From Aquitalea palustris (lineage in GTDB: Bacteria > Pseudomonadota > Gammaproteobacteria > Burkholderiales > Chromobacteriaceae), in contig NZ_RFAR01000103.1 of NCBI RefSeq assembly GCF_003693445.1, forward strand, positions 1 through 33,228: DNA of 33,228 nucleotides, read 5' to 3'. A model generated the notes under the pieces. It did no database searches, was not told the DNA's origin, and was given only the letters and a program-made list of their open reading frames with translations. Shown piece by piece: positions 22,389-31,816 of this stretch. The position numbers and the translations under genes are program-made. Position 1 is the stretch's first letter; every line of letters starts with the position of its first letter.

Positions 22389-23537
22389 CTAGCGCACCAC
22401 GGTTTGCACCGCCCAGGCATTGTTCTTGACTATGGACAGGGTGACCGGTGCCTTGAGCAGATTGCCATTGGGGGCAAAGGCAAAATCCGCCGTCACGCCG
22501 CTGTAGCGGATGGCTGCCAGCTTGGGCAGGTATTTGGCTGGCTCCACCGAGCCGGCCTGCTTCATGGCCTCGGCCACCAGCATCACCCCGTCGTAGAACT
22601 GCGGCCCCAGCAGTACCACATCCTGATGGAAGCGCTCCTTGTAGCGACGCTCAAACTCCTTGCCGGCCGGGCGGGCCGCCAGGATGCCGCCAGCCACGGC
22701 CGAGTAATGTCCGGTGGCATCGGCACCTGCCAGCTGGATAAAGGTAGGCGTGTTCATCATGTCACCGCCCATCAGCTTGGCTTTCAGCCCCAGCCGCTTG
22801 AGCTGCTTGGCCATCGGCGCAGCCTGGGCATCGGCCCCGCCGTAGAAGATGACTTCCGGATTGACCGCCTTCACTGCGGTGAGGATGGAGGTGAAATCGG
22901 TGGCCTTATCCGAGGTGAACTCACGACGCAACACCTTGCCGCCATTGGCGGTCACCGCCTTGACGAACTCGTCGGCAATGCCCTGGCCATAAGCTGTGCG
23001 GTCGTCGATGGCCACAATGCTCTTGGCCTTGAGCGTTTTCACGGCAAACTGCCCCAGCGAGCCGCCAATCTGGCTGTCGCTGCCCACCAGGCGGAAGGTG
23101 GTTTTATAGCCTTGCTGGGTGTAAGCCGGGTTGGTGGACACCGACAGCTGCGGGATGCCTGCCTCCGAATAAATGCGCGAAGCCGGAATCGACACCCCGG
23201 AATTGAAGTGGCCGATCACCGCTTTCACTCCGGCATCCACCAGCCGCTGCGCGGCCTGGGTGCCAACGCGCGGGTCGGCCTGGTCGTCTTCCGACACCAG
23301 CTCGAACTTGATCTTTTGCCCGCCCACCATCAGGCCCTTGGCATTGATGTCGTCAATCGCCATTTTGGTAGCGTTTTCATTGTCCTTGCCATAGTGGGCC
23401 TGCGGGCCGGACAGCGGCGAGGAAAAGCCGATTTTCACCACGGTATCGGCATGGGCGGCCGCCATGGCAAACGGCATCATCATGCCGCCCAGCGCCACCA
23501 CCCAGTTCATTTCTGCAAACAGTTTCTTCTGTGCCAT
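22389..23537 (-). CDS. Branched-chain-amino-acid-type ABC substrate-binding protein, orphan
   Basis: A 382-residue periplasmic protein of the LivJ/LivK (peripla_BP_6) family. A signal peptide of about 30 residues ends at AHADT, followed by VVKIGFSSPLSGPQAHYGKDNENA, the usual family start. VIGHFNSGVSIPAS, IAIDDRTAYGQG and VIFYGGADAQAAP are typical ligand-cleft segments. The start at 23537 has AAGGAG upstream; an in-frame ATG at 23561 precedes that ribosome site. It is the last gene of the hydroxyproline operon, 101 bp below the dehydrogenase, and no permease or ATPase partner is in the window. Uptake of hydroxyproline or a related amino acid with permeases encoded elsewhere is likely but inferred from position only. 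Confidence 0.87.
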   Translation of the reverse strand: MAQKKLFAEMNWVVALGGMMMPFAMAAAHADTVVKIGFSSPLSGPQAHYGKDNENATKMAIDDINAKGLMVGGQKIKFELVSEDDQADPRVGTQAAQRLVDAGVKAVIGHFNSGVSIPASRIYSEAGIPQLSVSTNPAYTQQGYKTTFRLVGSDSQIGGSLGQFAVKTLKAKSIVAIDDRTAYGQGIADEFVKAVTANGGKVLRREFTSDKATDFTSILTAVKAVNPEVIFYGGADAQAAPMAKQLKRLGLKAKLMGGDMMNTPTFIQLAGADATGHYSAVAGGILAARPAGKEFERRYKERFHQDVVLLGPQFYDGVMLVAEAMKQAGSVEPAKYLPKLAAIRYSGVTADFAFAPNGNLLKAPVTLSIVKNNAWAVQTVVR

Positions 23538-23571
23538 GTCATTTCTCCTTTGATGCTGCATTTATTCAAGA

Positions 23572-23587
23572 GAAACCCGCTGGTTTC
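23572..23587. repeat. Small hairpin before the binding-protein gene
   Basis: GAAACC and GGTTTC pair around CGCT in the 101-bp gap between the dehydrogenase and the binding protein. No T-run follows, so it is perhaps an mRNA processing or stability element. Confidence 0.35.
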
Positions 23588-23638
23588 CCCTGCTACTGCT
23601 CCCCCGTCATGACCGGTCTGCGCCGGTGTCTGACAGGA

Positions 23639-24901
23639 TCAAAACCGTTGCAAGCGGTAGGGCTGCATATCCAGTGCCGGGCTCTGCCCTTGCAGCATGT
23701 CGCACAACAGCACGGCGGTAGTGGCCGCCAGCGTCAGGCCCAGATGGCCGTGACCGGTGGCAAACCACAGGCCGGGCTGCTGCGGTGCCGGGCCGATAAT
23801 GGGCAGGGTATCCGGCAGCGAGGGGCGGTTGCCCATCCACACCGTCATGTCCGCGGTGGAAAAATCGCCGACAATCCGCCGCGCCTTGTCCAGCAGGATG
23901 TGGGCACGCCGCCAGTCTGCCGGCGCATCGCGGTGCGCCAGCTCCACCGTGCCGGCCAGGCGCAGGCCGCCACCCGCCATCGGCAAAATGACAAAGCTCT
24001 CGCTGGCACACTGGATGAAGTGATGCAGCCTCACCCCGGCCTTGGGCAGATTAACGTGATAGCCACGTTCGCTTTCCAGCGGCACGCGGTAGCGGTGCTG
24101 ACGGGTAAAGCGGTCGCTCCATACGCCGCAGGCAATCACCGTGGCGGCTGCCGACATGCGGCCATGGCTGGCTGTTTCCACCCCGCTCACACGCCCATTC
24201 CCTTCGACCGTCGCCAGCACCTCATCCTGCACAAAGCGTCCACCGGCACGGACAAAGGCATCAAACAGACCACGGCTGAAGGTGTAGGGGTCGTCCACAT
24301 GCGACCAGTCCGGCACCCGTACTGCGCATTGCCATTCCGCGGCCAGCAAGGGTTCCTGCTCCAAGAGCTGGCTGCGTGACAGGGCCTGCCACTGCACGCC
24401 GTGACGGCGCTTTTCCTGCCAGGCAGGCAGGGCCGCATCGAATTCCTGTTGATTACGGTAGAGGGTGAGGTTGCCGTGGCGCCGCCACATGGCACCCAGC
24501 CCGGCCTGGGCGATCAGTGCTGCGTAGTCCTGATTCACCCGGCCCAGCAAGGCGGACAGATCGCGGGTGAGCGTGGCCACCCGGCTGGGGCGGCTGGCGG
24601 CTAAAAAGCGCAGCAGCCAGGGCAGCAGGCTGGGCAGATAGCGCCAGCGCAGGGCCAAGGGGCCCAGTGGGTCCAGCATCCAGCCCGGCACCTTGCGCAG
24701 CACGCCGGGTTCGGCCAGCGGAATCACATCGCTGATGGCAAAGGCACCGGCATTGCCATAACTGGTTTCCATGGCCGGTTCGCCACGGTCCAGCAGGGTG
24801 ACGGCAAAGCCCGCCAGTTGCAGTTGCAGGGCAATGGCGAGGCCCACCACCCCTGCTCCCACTACGATGACTTCGTCTCCCGCAGCAAGGCTATGCGCCA
24901 T
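23639..24901 (-). CDS. FAD-dependent D-amino-acid (cis-4-hydroxy-D-proline) dehydrogenase
   Basis: A 420-residue DadA-type flavoprotein. The dinucleotide fold VIVVGAGVVGLAIALQLQ begins at residue 11, the STYGNAG-like segment ETSYGNAGAFA follows, and LPIIGPAPQQPGLWFATGHGHLGLT is the C-terminal FAD-binding region of the D-amino-acid dehydrogenase family. In this cluster it should oxidise cis-4-hydroxy-D-proline, made by the epimerase, to 1-pyrroline-4-hydroxy-2-carboxylate, passing electrons to the respiratory chain at the inner membrane. It is the single-chain form; no small iron-sulphur or LhpE/LhpF-like partners are present, unlike the three-subunit LhpBEF enzyme. Its ATG lies 3 bp after the aldehyde dehydrogenase stop, with GGGAGG inside that gene's end. 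Confidence 0.87.
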   Translation of the reverse strand: MAHSLAAGDEVIVVGAGVVGLAIALQLQLAGFAVTLLDRGEPAMETSYGNAGAFAISDVIPLAEPGVLRKVPGWMLDPLGPLALRWRYLPSLLPWLLRFLAASRPSRVATLTRDLSALLGRVNQDYAALIAQAGLGAMWRRHGNLTLYRNQQEFDAALPAWQEKRRHGVQWQALSRSQLLEQEPLLAAEWQCAVRVPDWSHVDDPYTFSRGLFDAFVRAGGRFVQDEVLATVEGNGRVSGVETASHGRMSAAATVIACGVWSDRFTRQHRYRVPLESERGYHVNLPKAGVRLHHFIQCASESFVILPMAGGGLRLAGTVELAHRDAPADWRRAHILLDKARRIVGDFSTADMTVWMGNRPSLPDTLPIIGPAPQQPGLWFATGHGHLGLTLAATTAVLLCDMLQGQSPALDMQPYRLQRF

Positions 24902-24904
24902 GGC

Positions 24905-26476
24905 TCAGCCCTCCCGCACGCCATTGACCAGCCGGCGCAGCGCCAGCGGATTGGCATGTTTAAGGGCTGTTGGCAGTAGTGCATCCGGCAGATCCTGATA
25001 GCACACCGGCCGCAGGAAACGCTGGATGGCCGCCGTGCCGACCGAGGTGGAACGCACATCCGAGGTGGCCGGGAACGGCCCGCCATGCACCATGGCATCA
25101 CACACTTCCACCCCGGTGGGCCAGCCATTCACCAGGATGCGGCCCGCCTTGCGCTCCAGCACCGGCAGTAGCACACGCGCCAGAGCGATATCGTCGTCAT
25201 CCAGTTGCAGCGTGGCGGTGAGCTGGCCTTCCAGCGCCTCGGCCAGTTGCAAGCTCTCCGCCTCGTCACGGCATTGCACGATCAGCGCGGCAGCGCCGAA
25301 CACTTCTTCGCGCAAGGCCGGGTTGGCCAGGTATTCCGTCGCAGTCACCTGCAGCAGCTGTGCCTGGCACTGGTTCGGTCCGCTGGGCAATACGCCCTTG
25401 GCCACCGTGCTGGCGTGGCGGGACAGGTTGTCCACCCCGTCCTGATACGCCGCCCAGATGCCCGGTGTAAGCATGGTTTGTGCCGCACTGTGTTGCAGCA
25501 GCTCGGCCGCGGTGGCAACAAACTGCTCCAGTGCCGGCCCCTGTACGGCGATCAGCAGACCGGGATTGGTACAGAACTGCCCTGCCCCCAGCGTCAGCGA
25601 GCCGACAAAACCCTGTGCCAGCACATCGCTGCGCGCCTGCAGGGCTGCTGGCAGCAGGAACACCGGGTTGGTGGAACTCATTTCGGCATAGACCGGGATC
25701 GGCTCCGGGCGATTCTGCGCTGCCCGACACAGCGCCAGACCGCCAGCACGCGATCCGGTAAAGCCCACGGCCTTGATACGCGGATCGCCCACCAGACCCT
25801 GCCCCACTGCGCGGCCACTACCAAACAGCAGGGCGAACACCCCGGCAGGCAGCTCACAGCGGGCCAGCGCCCGCACGATGGCTTGTCCGGCCAGCTCGCT
25901 GCTGCCGGGGTGGGCGCTGTGCGCCTTGACGATGACCGGACAACCGGCCGCCAGCGCCGAGGCGGTATCGCCACCGGCCACCGAAAACGCCAGCGGGAAA
26001 TTGCTGGCGCCGAACACCGCCACCGGCCCCAGCGGAATCTGGCGCTGGCGCAGGTCGGCACGCGGCAGCGGCTGGCGTGCAGGCTGGGCCGGGTCTACCC
26101 GCACATCCAGCCATTCGCCTGCACGCACGGTACGGGCAAAGCTGCGCAACTGGCCGCAGGTGCGGGCACGCTCGCCCTGCAAGCGGGCGCGTGACAGGCC
26201 GGTTTCTTGCATGGCGCGGTCGATCAGGGCATCGCCCAGCGCTTCGATTTCCTCGGCAATGGTTTCCAGCAACTGCGCCCGCTGCGCTGGCGTGGTTTCG
26301 CGGTAGACATCAAACGCAGCCCAGGCCAGCGCGCAGGCTTGCGCCAGCTGTGCCGCATCGGCACCGGCATAGGCCGGCTCCAGCGCCAGCCCGCTGGCGG
26401 GGTCAATCCCGTGGCTAGCCTCGCGCATGCCGGCAACAGCTTGTCCGCCAATCAGCATCTTGCCTGTCAGATTCAT
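24905..26476 (-). CDS. lhpG: NAD(P)+ alpha-ketoglutarate semialdehyde (2,5-dioxovalerate) dehydrogenase
   Basis: A 523-residue aldehyde dehydrogenase. The cofactor-binding [12 protein letters not shown] is at 154-165, the general base is Glu265 in YAEMSSTNP, and the nucleophile is Cys302 in [31 protein letters not shown] near the C-terminus is typical of the KGSA dehydrogenase group. It converts 2,5-dioxopentanoate, the product of the deaminase step, to 2-oxoglutarate, which enters the TCA cycle. The ATG at 26476 has AGGAAA upstream and gives the family N-terminus; an earlier in-frame start at 26542 lacks support. The gene is 84 bp below the deaminase and 3 bp above the dehydrogenase. The symbol is that used in pseudomonads. 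Confidence 0.88.
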   Translation of the reverse strand: MNLTGKMLIGGQAVAGMREASHGIDPASGLALEPAYAGADAAQLAQACALAWAAFDVYRETTPAQRAQLLETIAEEIEALGDALIDRAMQETGLSRARLQGERARTCGQLRSFARTVRAGEWLDVRVDPAQPARQPLPRADLRQRQIPLGPVAVFGASNFPLAFSVAGGDTASALAAGCPVIVKAHSAHPGSSELAGQAIVRALARCELPAGVFALLFGSGRAVGQGLVGDPRIKAVGFTGSRAGGLALCRAAQNRPEPIPVYAEMSSTNPVFLLPAALQARSDVLAQGFVGSLTLGAGQFCTNPGLLIAVQGPALEQFVATAAELLQHSAAQTMLTPGIWAAYQDGVDNLSRHASTVAKGVLPSGPNQCQAQLLQVTATEYLANPALREEVFGAAALIVQCRDEAESLQLAEALEGQLTATLQLDDDDIALARVLLPVLERKAGRILVNGWPTGVEVCDAMVHGGPFPATSDVRSTSVGTAAIQRFLRPVCYQDLPDALLPTALKHANPLALRRLVNGVREG

Positions 26477-26560
26477 ATGGTTTCCTGCACCTTCGATGAC
26501 TGCTAATGAGGTAAACCCGGCCACGCCACAGCGGCATGGCACAGGTAGTCAGAGACAGGC

Positions 26561-27508
26561 TCAGGCCACATTCAGGCCGGCCGACCAGTTGCGATACCAC
26601 TCGCGGAACAGCGTGTACTGGGTTTCGGCATAGCGGCGCTGGGCTTCGCTCAGCACGTCGGTTTCGTTAAAGTGCAGGCTGTATTCGGTATCGCCGTTCA
26701 GCACCATCAGGTACTTGTAATACAGCACCAGATCGCAGCCTTCATCGAAGGAGGACAGCACCGCCAGCGCGGATTCCAGCTCGCGCGCCTGACGGCGCGC
26801 CACGGCATCGCCCTTGGCGGCGGCCTTGCTCAGGGCTACCAGATGCAGCACCTCGCGCGGCAGCGCATTGCCAATGCCGGTAATGGCGCCGGTGGCATTG
26901 CAGTTGACGAAGCCATGCACCACCTGGGTGTCCACCCCCACCATCAGCGTGACCTGATCATCCTGCGAGGTGATGTGCTCGGCGGCGTAGCGCATGTCGG
27001 CAGCACCGCCGAACTCCTTGAAGCCAATCAGGTTGGGATAGCTGCGACGCAGCTCGAAGAACAGGTCGGCGCGGGTGGCAAAGCCGTAGTAAGGGCTGTT
27101 GTAGATGACGGCGGGCAAATTGGGCGCAGCGGCGAGAATGGCGGAAAAGTGGGCTTTCTGGGCGGCAGGCGAAGCACCACGCGACAGCACCCGCGGAATC
27201 ACCATCAGGCCATGGGCGCCAACGCGGGCGGCATGGGCGGCGTGGGACACTGCCTCGCGGGTATTCACCGCGCCGGTGCCGACAATGGTGGGCACGCCGG
27301 CAGCTACCAGCCGGGCCACGCCCTCCTGGCGCTCGGCTTCGGTCAAGAGCGGCCAGTCACCCATCGAGCCGCAATACACTACGGCGCTCATGCCAGCGGC
27401 AATCAGCTCGCGGCCCTTGGCTACTAGGGCGTCAAAGTCCGGCTTGCGCTCGGCGGTACATGGGGTCATCAGGGCCGGGATGCAGCCGGTGAAAATGTTG
27501 TCGCTCAT
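26561..27508 (-). CDS. lhpC: 1-pyrroline-4-hydroxy-2-carboxylate deaminase (DapA family)
   Basis: A 315-residue Schiff-base aldolase-fold protein of the dihydrodipicolinate synthase/N-acetylneuraminate lyase family. The Schiff-base lysine is K164 in LIGFKEFGG and the partner tyrosine is Y140 in YNSPYYG. The substrate-carboxylate loop that reads GGTTGE in DapA reads CGSMGDWP here (46-53), which fits a lyase that is not DapA. In the hydroxyproline pathway it removes water and ammonia from 1-pyrroline-4-hydroxy-2-carboxylate to give 2-oxoglutarate semialdehyde. AAGGAG precedes the ATG at 27508. It lies 59 bp below the epimerase and 84 bp above the aldehyde dehydrogenase that uses its product. 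The neighbours decide the specific function. Confidence 0.87.
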   Translation of the reverse strand: MSDNIFTGCIPALMTPCTAERKPDFDALVAKGRELIAAGMSAVVYCGSMGDWPLLTEAERQEGVARLVAAGVPTIVGTGAVNTREAVSHAAHAARVGAHGLMVIPRVLSRGASPAAQKAHFSAILAAAPNLPAVIYNSPYYGFATRADLFFELRRSYPNLIGFKEFGGAADMRYAAEHITSQDDQVTLMVGVDTQVVHGFVNCNATGAITGIGNALPREVLHLVALSKAAAKGDAVARRQARELESALAVLSSFDEGCDLVLYYKYLMVLNGDTEYSLHFNETDVLSEAQRRYAETQYTLFREWYRNWSAGLNVA

Positions 27509-27567
27509 TATTTTGCTCCTTGCAGCTTGTCTGTATGTGTGTGGGGGATGTCGGTATGACGCGGGGC

Positions 27568-28494
27568 TCAGATGCCCCAGGCAAAAGGGTCTTGCTCGTC
27601 AATCAGCAGCGTGCTGATTGCGGTGATGTGGGCGCGTCCGGTAATGAAGGGGCGAATCAACTCGCCCTCGCGCTGGTAATGGCCGACAAACTGGCTGCCG
27701 GTAATGCTGGCCTGCACCCAGTGCGCGCCTTCGGCCAACTTGCCGTCGGCTGCCAGGCAGGCCAGCTTGGCGCTGGTGCCGGTGCCGCAGGGCGAGCGGT
27801 CGTAGGCCTTGCCCGGACACATGACAAAGTTGCGGCTGTCAGCGCTGGCATCATCGGCAAACAGCTCCACGTGGTCGATCAGCGCGCCATCGGCGCCAGT
27901 GATGCCCTGTGCTTCCAGCGCCTTGAGCATGGCCCAGGTGAAGGTGGTCAGCGCCTCGACATTGGCCATTTCCAGCGTCATGCCGTGTTCGGACACAAGG
28001 AAGAACCAGTTGCCGCCCCAGGCAATATCGCCGTGGAACACACCGTAGCCGGGCAGTTCCACCGCCACTTGCTGGCGGTAGCGATAAGCCGGCACATTGC
28101 CCAGCGTCACCGCGCCATCTTCATGCAAGGTGGCACTGACCGGCCCCACCGGGGTGTCGATCTTGTGCACGCCCGGCGCAATCAGGCCCTGGTAATGCAG
28201 CGAGGCGATCAGGCCGATGGTGCCGTGGCCGCACATGCCCAGATAACCGGTGTTGTTGAAGAAGATCACTCCGCAAGTGGCATCCGGCGACACCGGCGGG
28301 CAATACAGCGCGCCCACCAGCACCTCGCTGCCACGCGGCTCCAGCAAGCAGGCCCGCCGCCACTGGTCGTGCTGCTGGCGCAATACTTCGCGCTGCGCGG
28401 CCATGCTGCCACCGCCCAGATCGGGAAAACCGCGCATCACCAGCCGGGTGGGTTCGCCCCCGGTGTGGGAATCGATGATGTGTATCTCTTGCAT
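27568..28494 (-). CDS. lhpA: 4-hydroxyproline 2-epimerase (proline racemase family)
   Basis: A 308-residue cofactor-free epimerase that interconverts trans-4-hydroxy-L-proline and cis-4-hydroxy-D-proline. Both catalytic cysteines are visible: Cys88 in GMCGHGTIG and Cys236 in [11 protein letters not shown]. Two Cys residues indicate a racemase/epimerase rather than trans-3-hydroxyproline dehydratase, where one is replaced by Thr or Ser. The ATG at 28494 is chosen because it gives the usual [18 protein letters not shown]-terminus and has GGACAGG just upstream; ATG 28506 would add four residues. It is the first gene of the minus-strand catabolic operon and is divergent from the PAS-AraC regulator, with a 261-bp shared control region. 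Confidence 0.92.
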   Translation of the reverse strand: MQEIHIIDSHTGGEPTRLVMRGFPDLGGGSMAAQREVLRQQHDQWRRACLLEPRGSEVLVGALYCPPVSPDATCGVIFFNNTGYLGMCGHGTIGLIASLHYQGLIAPGVHKIDTPVGPVSATLHEDGAVTLGNVPAYRYRQQVAVELPGYGVFHGDIAWGGNWFFLVSEHGMTLEMANVEALTTFTWAMLKALEAQGITGADGALIDHVELFADDASADSRNFVMCPGKAYDRSPCGTGTSAKLACLAADGKLAEGAHWVQASITGSQFVGHYQREGELIRPFITGRAHITAISTLLIDEQDPFAWGI

Positions 28495-28755
28495 ATACCT
28501 GTCCATTCCAGAAACGTGAATGACGGATGGCGGGCAGATGCACCAGGCGCGGAACGTGCGCGGCCATGCCGTGCAGTGCCTTGATTCCATTGCATCTTCG
28601 TGCCGCATCCGTCTTCGTCAGCACCTGCATAGAATGGCTGCATTGCGGCCCGGAATCTTGATGGTTATCATCAGCGAGAATGACGAAATCAGCACAATTG
28701 CTGTTTCCGGGATAAAAACTCCCCCACTGAGGGGAGGCAAGGCAAAGGGGAAAGA

Positions 28756-29532
28756 ATGACTGGCGATACGCTGGAAACCATCGCGCGCTGGCAGGAGAAA
28801 ATGCGCCCTGCCTCCATTGCAGAACTGCTGGCGGGGCTGGGGCCACTGCTGCCGGTACTGGACCTGATCCCCAATGCCGCCATTTTCATCAAGGACAGCC
28901 AGGCACGTTATCTGCTGGCCAACCAGACGCTGGTGGAGCGCTGCGGCCTGAAAAGCCGGCAGCCACTGCTGGGCAAGACCAGTGCCGAGGTTTTTCCGGC
29001 CCAGTTGGGGCCGGTGTATACCGCGCAGGACATGAAAGTGCTGGAGGGTGGACTGGTTCTGGAAAGCCAGCTGGAACTGCATCTGTTCAAGAACCGCGAA
29101 CCAGGCTGGTGTCTGACTTACAAATGGCCGCTATACAGCCAGGACAATGCAATCATCGGGCTGATCGGCATTTCGCTGGACCTGCAATCGGCCAGCAAGA
29201 CCCACCCGGCCTACAAGCGGCTGGTGGCGGTGGACGAGTTCATTCGCCAGCACTTCAACCGCCCGCTCAGCATGGCAGAGCTCACCGCCATTGCCGGCGT
29301 GTCCGCCGCCCAGCTGGAGCGCTACTGCAAAAAGGTGTTTCATCTGACACCACGCCAGATGATTCACAAGGCGCGGCTGGAACATGCGCACCGCCTGCTG
29401 CATAGCGACATGCCCATCACCGATGTCGCCCTGCACTGCGGCTACACCGACCACAGTGCCTTCAGCCGCCAGTTCAAGGCACTCACCGGCCTTACCCCGC
29501 GCCAGTATCGCCAGGCCACCGGACAGGACTGA
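28756..29532 (+). CDS. AraC-family regulator with PAS domain, probable hydroxyproline activator
   Basis: A 258-residue regulator. A PAS-type sensor (about residues 33-148, including LIPNAAIFIKDSQARYLLANQTLVERCG) is joined to a C-terminal AraC double helix-turn-helix (about 155-255), with the family's hallmark DVALHCGYTDHSAFSRQFKALTGLTPRQYR at the end. It is divergent from the epimerase gene and so probably activates the hydroxyproline operon when the amino acid or an intermediate is present; lhpR in pseudomonads is also AraC-type. Its PAS front end is a different sensor from the classic arabinose-type cupin and could bind the ligand directly. AGGGGAAAG precedes the ATG. A terminator hairpin follows 7 bp after the stop. 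Confidence 0.85.
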   Translation: MTGDTLETIARWQEKMRPASIAELLAGLGPLLPVLDLIPNAAIFIKDSQARYLLANQTLVERCGLKSRQPLLGKTSAEVFPAQLGPVYTAQDMKVLEGGLVLESQLELHLFKNREPGWCLTYKWPLYSQDNAIIGLIGISLDLQSASKTHPAYKRLVAVDEFIRQHFNRPLSMAELTAIAGVSAAQLERYCKKVFHLTPRQMIHKARLEHAHRLLHSDMPITDVALHCGYTDHSAFSRQFKALTGLTPRQYRQATGQD

Positions 29533-29539
29533 ACCATGC

Positions 29540-29571
29540 ACAAGGCCCCCGCTGTGCGGCGGGGGCCTTGT
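29540..29571 (+). terminator. Hairpin terminator of the AraC regulator
   Basis: A 13-bp perfect GC-rich stem (29540-29552 with 29559-29571) has a 6-nt loop and starts 7 bp after the stop. The T-tract is short and broken. Confidence 0.7.
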
Positions 29572-29683
29572 TCCTGCGCGACCAGGCAGCTGCCACAGCG
29601 GGCTGAGCACCCGCCCCGGCTGCTCAGCCCGGCAGCTCGGGCAGCGGCAAGTTCACCCACTCCTTGTCGCAGGTGCTGCCGCT

Positions 29684-31519
29684 TTATTGCGCCGGCGACA
29701 GGCGCTGAGCACTGGCGGCAGTGTCCTGCTGATTGTCAGGGCCGATAAGGCTGGTGGCGAGGCTGTTGAAATCCAGCGGCAAGGCAAGGGCCGAGCGCGC
29801 TGGCTGATAGCTGGCGGCGTCGTTGACATCGCCTTGTCCGCTATAGCGTGCAATCTGCGGCCACGGATACACCGGCCGCGTGGCCTTCAGTGCCGCCCAC
29901 GGCTTGGCCAGCGGGCTGCTGGCCATGATTGGCAGATGCAAGGTGGGCGGTGCCAGGCCAGGCTTGCCTTTGGCCGGCAGCTTGCCCGGCGGCGGGCCCG
30001 CCATGAAATCCGGCTCGGGCTGCGCCAGCTTGCCGGTAATCAGCGCCTCCGGCGCGTGCTGCAGCTCGGTCCATGCCATCAGCGGGCTGAGCACATCTAC
30101 CTGGTTATAGCCATCACCACCACCGCAGTGGCTTACCCCGGGCAGCAGGAACAAGCGCATGAAGCTGTCGGTAGCCGCTGCGCCCAGCTGTTGCTGCACG
30201 CCCTGGTAATAGGCCAGCGACACGGCAGGCGTAATCGAGGTATCCGCCAGCCCGTGCCACAGAATCAGCTTGCTGCCACGTCGCTGGAAAGGCAGCAGAT
30301 TGGTATTGGCAGCGTTGTACAGGGGAGCCAGCTGGGCTAGTTTCCGGAAGGTGGCGTCATCAAACCGCAGCTGTTGCAGATTGCCCATGGCCAGGTCCAC
30401 CTGCGGCAGAATCAGGTAGCTGATAGCCAGCGAGGCCATGTCCTGACTCATCGACTTGCCTGCTGCGCTATTGGGCAGCATCCATTGCAGCTCGGACCCC
30501 GGCAAGGCACCGCCTATCGTCAGGCGGCGGCCGGCGGCATCCAGCGGGCCGTCATACAGCTTGCGTGCCACCGCCACTTCTTCGGCGCTCAGGCACTGGC
30601 TGCTGTCCTTGGCCGCGGCCGGGCACTGTGCCCAGGCCGGGTCCACCTTGCAGCTGAGCGGGTCTTGCAGCAGGCCGTCCTTTACTCCGGAACCCTCGGC
30701 GCAATGCGCCAGCACGGCACGGTGCAGAATGCCCAGCCGGTTTTGCAGCAGGATGTTACTGCCATCCGCACGCTGATTGGCCACCACATTCCAGGCGTGA
30801 TACAGCGAATTTTGCAGCTGGAACAAGGCAGCTGGCGCGCCGGCTGCCACACCGTCAAAGTCGTCCGGATAACGCTGTGCCTCCATCAAGGCTTCACGGC
30901 CACCATCGGAGCAGCCGACGAAATAGGCAAAGCGTGCCGGCTGGCCATAAAAGGCCTTGATCAAGGCCTTGGCCACCAGCGCGGTCTGGTGATTGGCGCG
31001 GTAGGCAAAGTCGATGCGTTTTTGTGGATCAGCCCCGAAACTGGCCTGATCCGGGCCCGTCATCGAGCCCTTGTGGCCCATGTCATTGCCTGACACCACG
31101 AATTCGCCATTCAGCGCCGGGCCACAACGGCCAGCATTGCTGATGCCCACGCGGGTCATGCCACACAGGCCGCCGCAACCGCCTTGCAGATAACGCTGGG
31201 TCCAGCCCTTGAGCGGCAGGTCTACCTCGAAGCCGATGGCCGGGGCGATGGTCCCTTCCACCTTGCAAAAATCACCCTTGGGTGTTGCCACCACACTGGC
31301 ATTGCTGATGCTGACCGGCGCATCGGCCACGCCATTCAAAGCCTGCTGACCCAATGCGCTACAACTGATCAGCGCCGGCTGTGGCGGCAGGCTTTGATAA
31401 TCAGCCGCCTGCGCCAGTTGCGGCAACAGTACCGTACACAGCAGCGATAGCCAGGCTAGCAGGGGCAGATAGCGCCGGCGGCTCAGCACGCGAGCACCAG
31501 CACGATTGGGATTGTTCAC
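29684..31519 (-). CDS. Secreted tannase/feruloyl-esterase family hydrolase
   Basis: A 611-residue alpha/beta hydrolase with a signal peptide (basic SRRRYLPLLAWLSLLCTVLLPQLAQA, cleavage near residue 38). The triad follows the tannase CS-D-HC pattern: Ser204 after Cys203 in GCSDGGRE, Asp426 in HGLADTSITP, and His464 before Cys465 in GVSHCGGGDG, the two Cys forming a disulphide that ties the triad together. It should hydrolyse ester bonds of plant phenolics (gallate, ferulate or chlorogenate type) in the periplasm or outside. The start is probably GTG 31519, which has AGGAG 8 nt upstream; GTG 31528 sits directly against that site. Reading continues in frame for 19 coding-like codons past the TAA stop. 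Confidence 0.85.
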   Translation of the reverse strand: MNNPNRAGARVLSRRRYLPLLAWLSLLCTVLLPQLAQAADYQSLPPQPALISCSALGQQALNGVADAPVSISNASVVATPKGDFCKVEGTIAPAIGFEVDLPLKGWTQRYLQGGCGGLCGMTRVGISNAGRCGPALNGEFVVSGNDMGHKGSMTGPDQASFGADPQKRIDFAYRANHQTALVAKALIKAFYGQPARFAYFVGCSDGGREALMEAQRYPDDFDGVAAGAPAALFQLQNSLYHAWNVVANQRADGSNILLQNRLGILHRAVLAHCAEGSGVKDGLLQDPLSCKVDPAWAQCPAAAKDSSQCLSAEEVAVARKLYDGPLDAAGRRLTIGGALPGSELQWMLPNSAAGKSMSQDMASLAISYLILPQVDLAMGNLQQLRFDDATFRKLAQLAPLYNAANTNLLPFQRRGSKLILWHGLADTSITPAVSLAYYQGVQQQLGAAATDSFMRLFLLPGVSHCGGGDGYNQVDVLSPLMAWTELQHAPEALITGKLAQPEPDFMAGPPPGKLPAKGKPGLAPPTLHLPIMASSPLAKPWAALKATRPVYPWPQIARYSGQGDVNDAASYQPARSALALPLDFNSLATSLIGPDNQQDTAASAQRLSPAQ

Positions 31520-31816
31520 TTTGCACACTCCTGTTTCACATCCGGATCAAACGGGAATTACTATCATTCAACCGCCAGTCAGTCATGCAGTTTTGCCGCA
31601 CTTTGCCTGCCTTTACACACGACAATACCACCCTGGAAACACAGCATAGCCCATGACACATGCCTGGCGCAGCGCCCCGCCGGCAGCGCGACATAACACG
31701 GCAACGCAGGTTCACTGATTGGCAACACAGCCCCCATTCCCCTGCCCTAGATTACTGCCTGCAATAACAAGAATTGTCACAACAACGCATTGCAGTTCTG
31801 CGATAGAGGAGAAACC

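Noticed and set aside
28591-28606. Possible sigma-54 promoter for the hydroxyproline operon on the minus strand
   Set aside because: It reads CGGCACG...TGCA but the GG to GC spacing is nine bases, not ten, which sigma-54 does not normally tolerate.
28690-28703. CAGCA-N4-TGCTG inverted repeat before the AraC regulator
   Set aside because: Five-base arms are too short to separate from chance, and AraC proteins usually bind direct repeats; none was clear.
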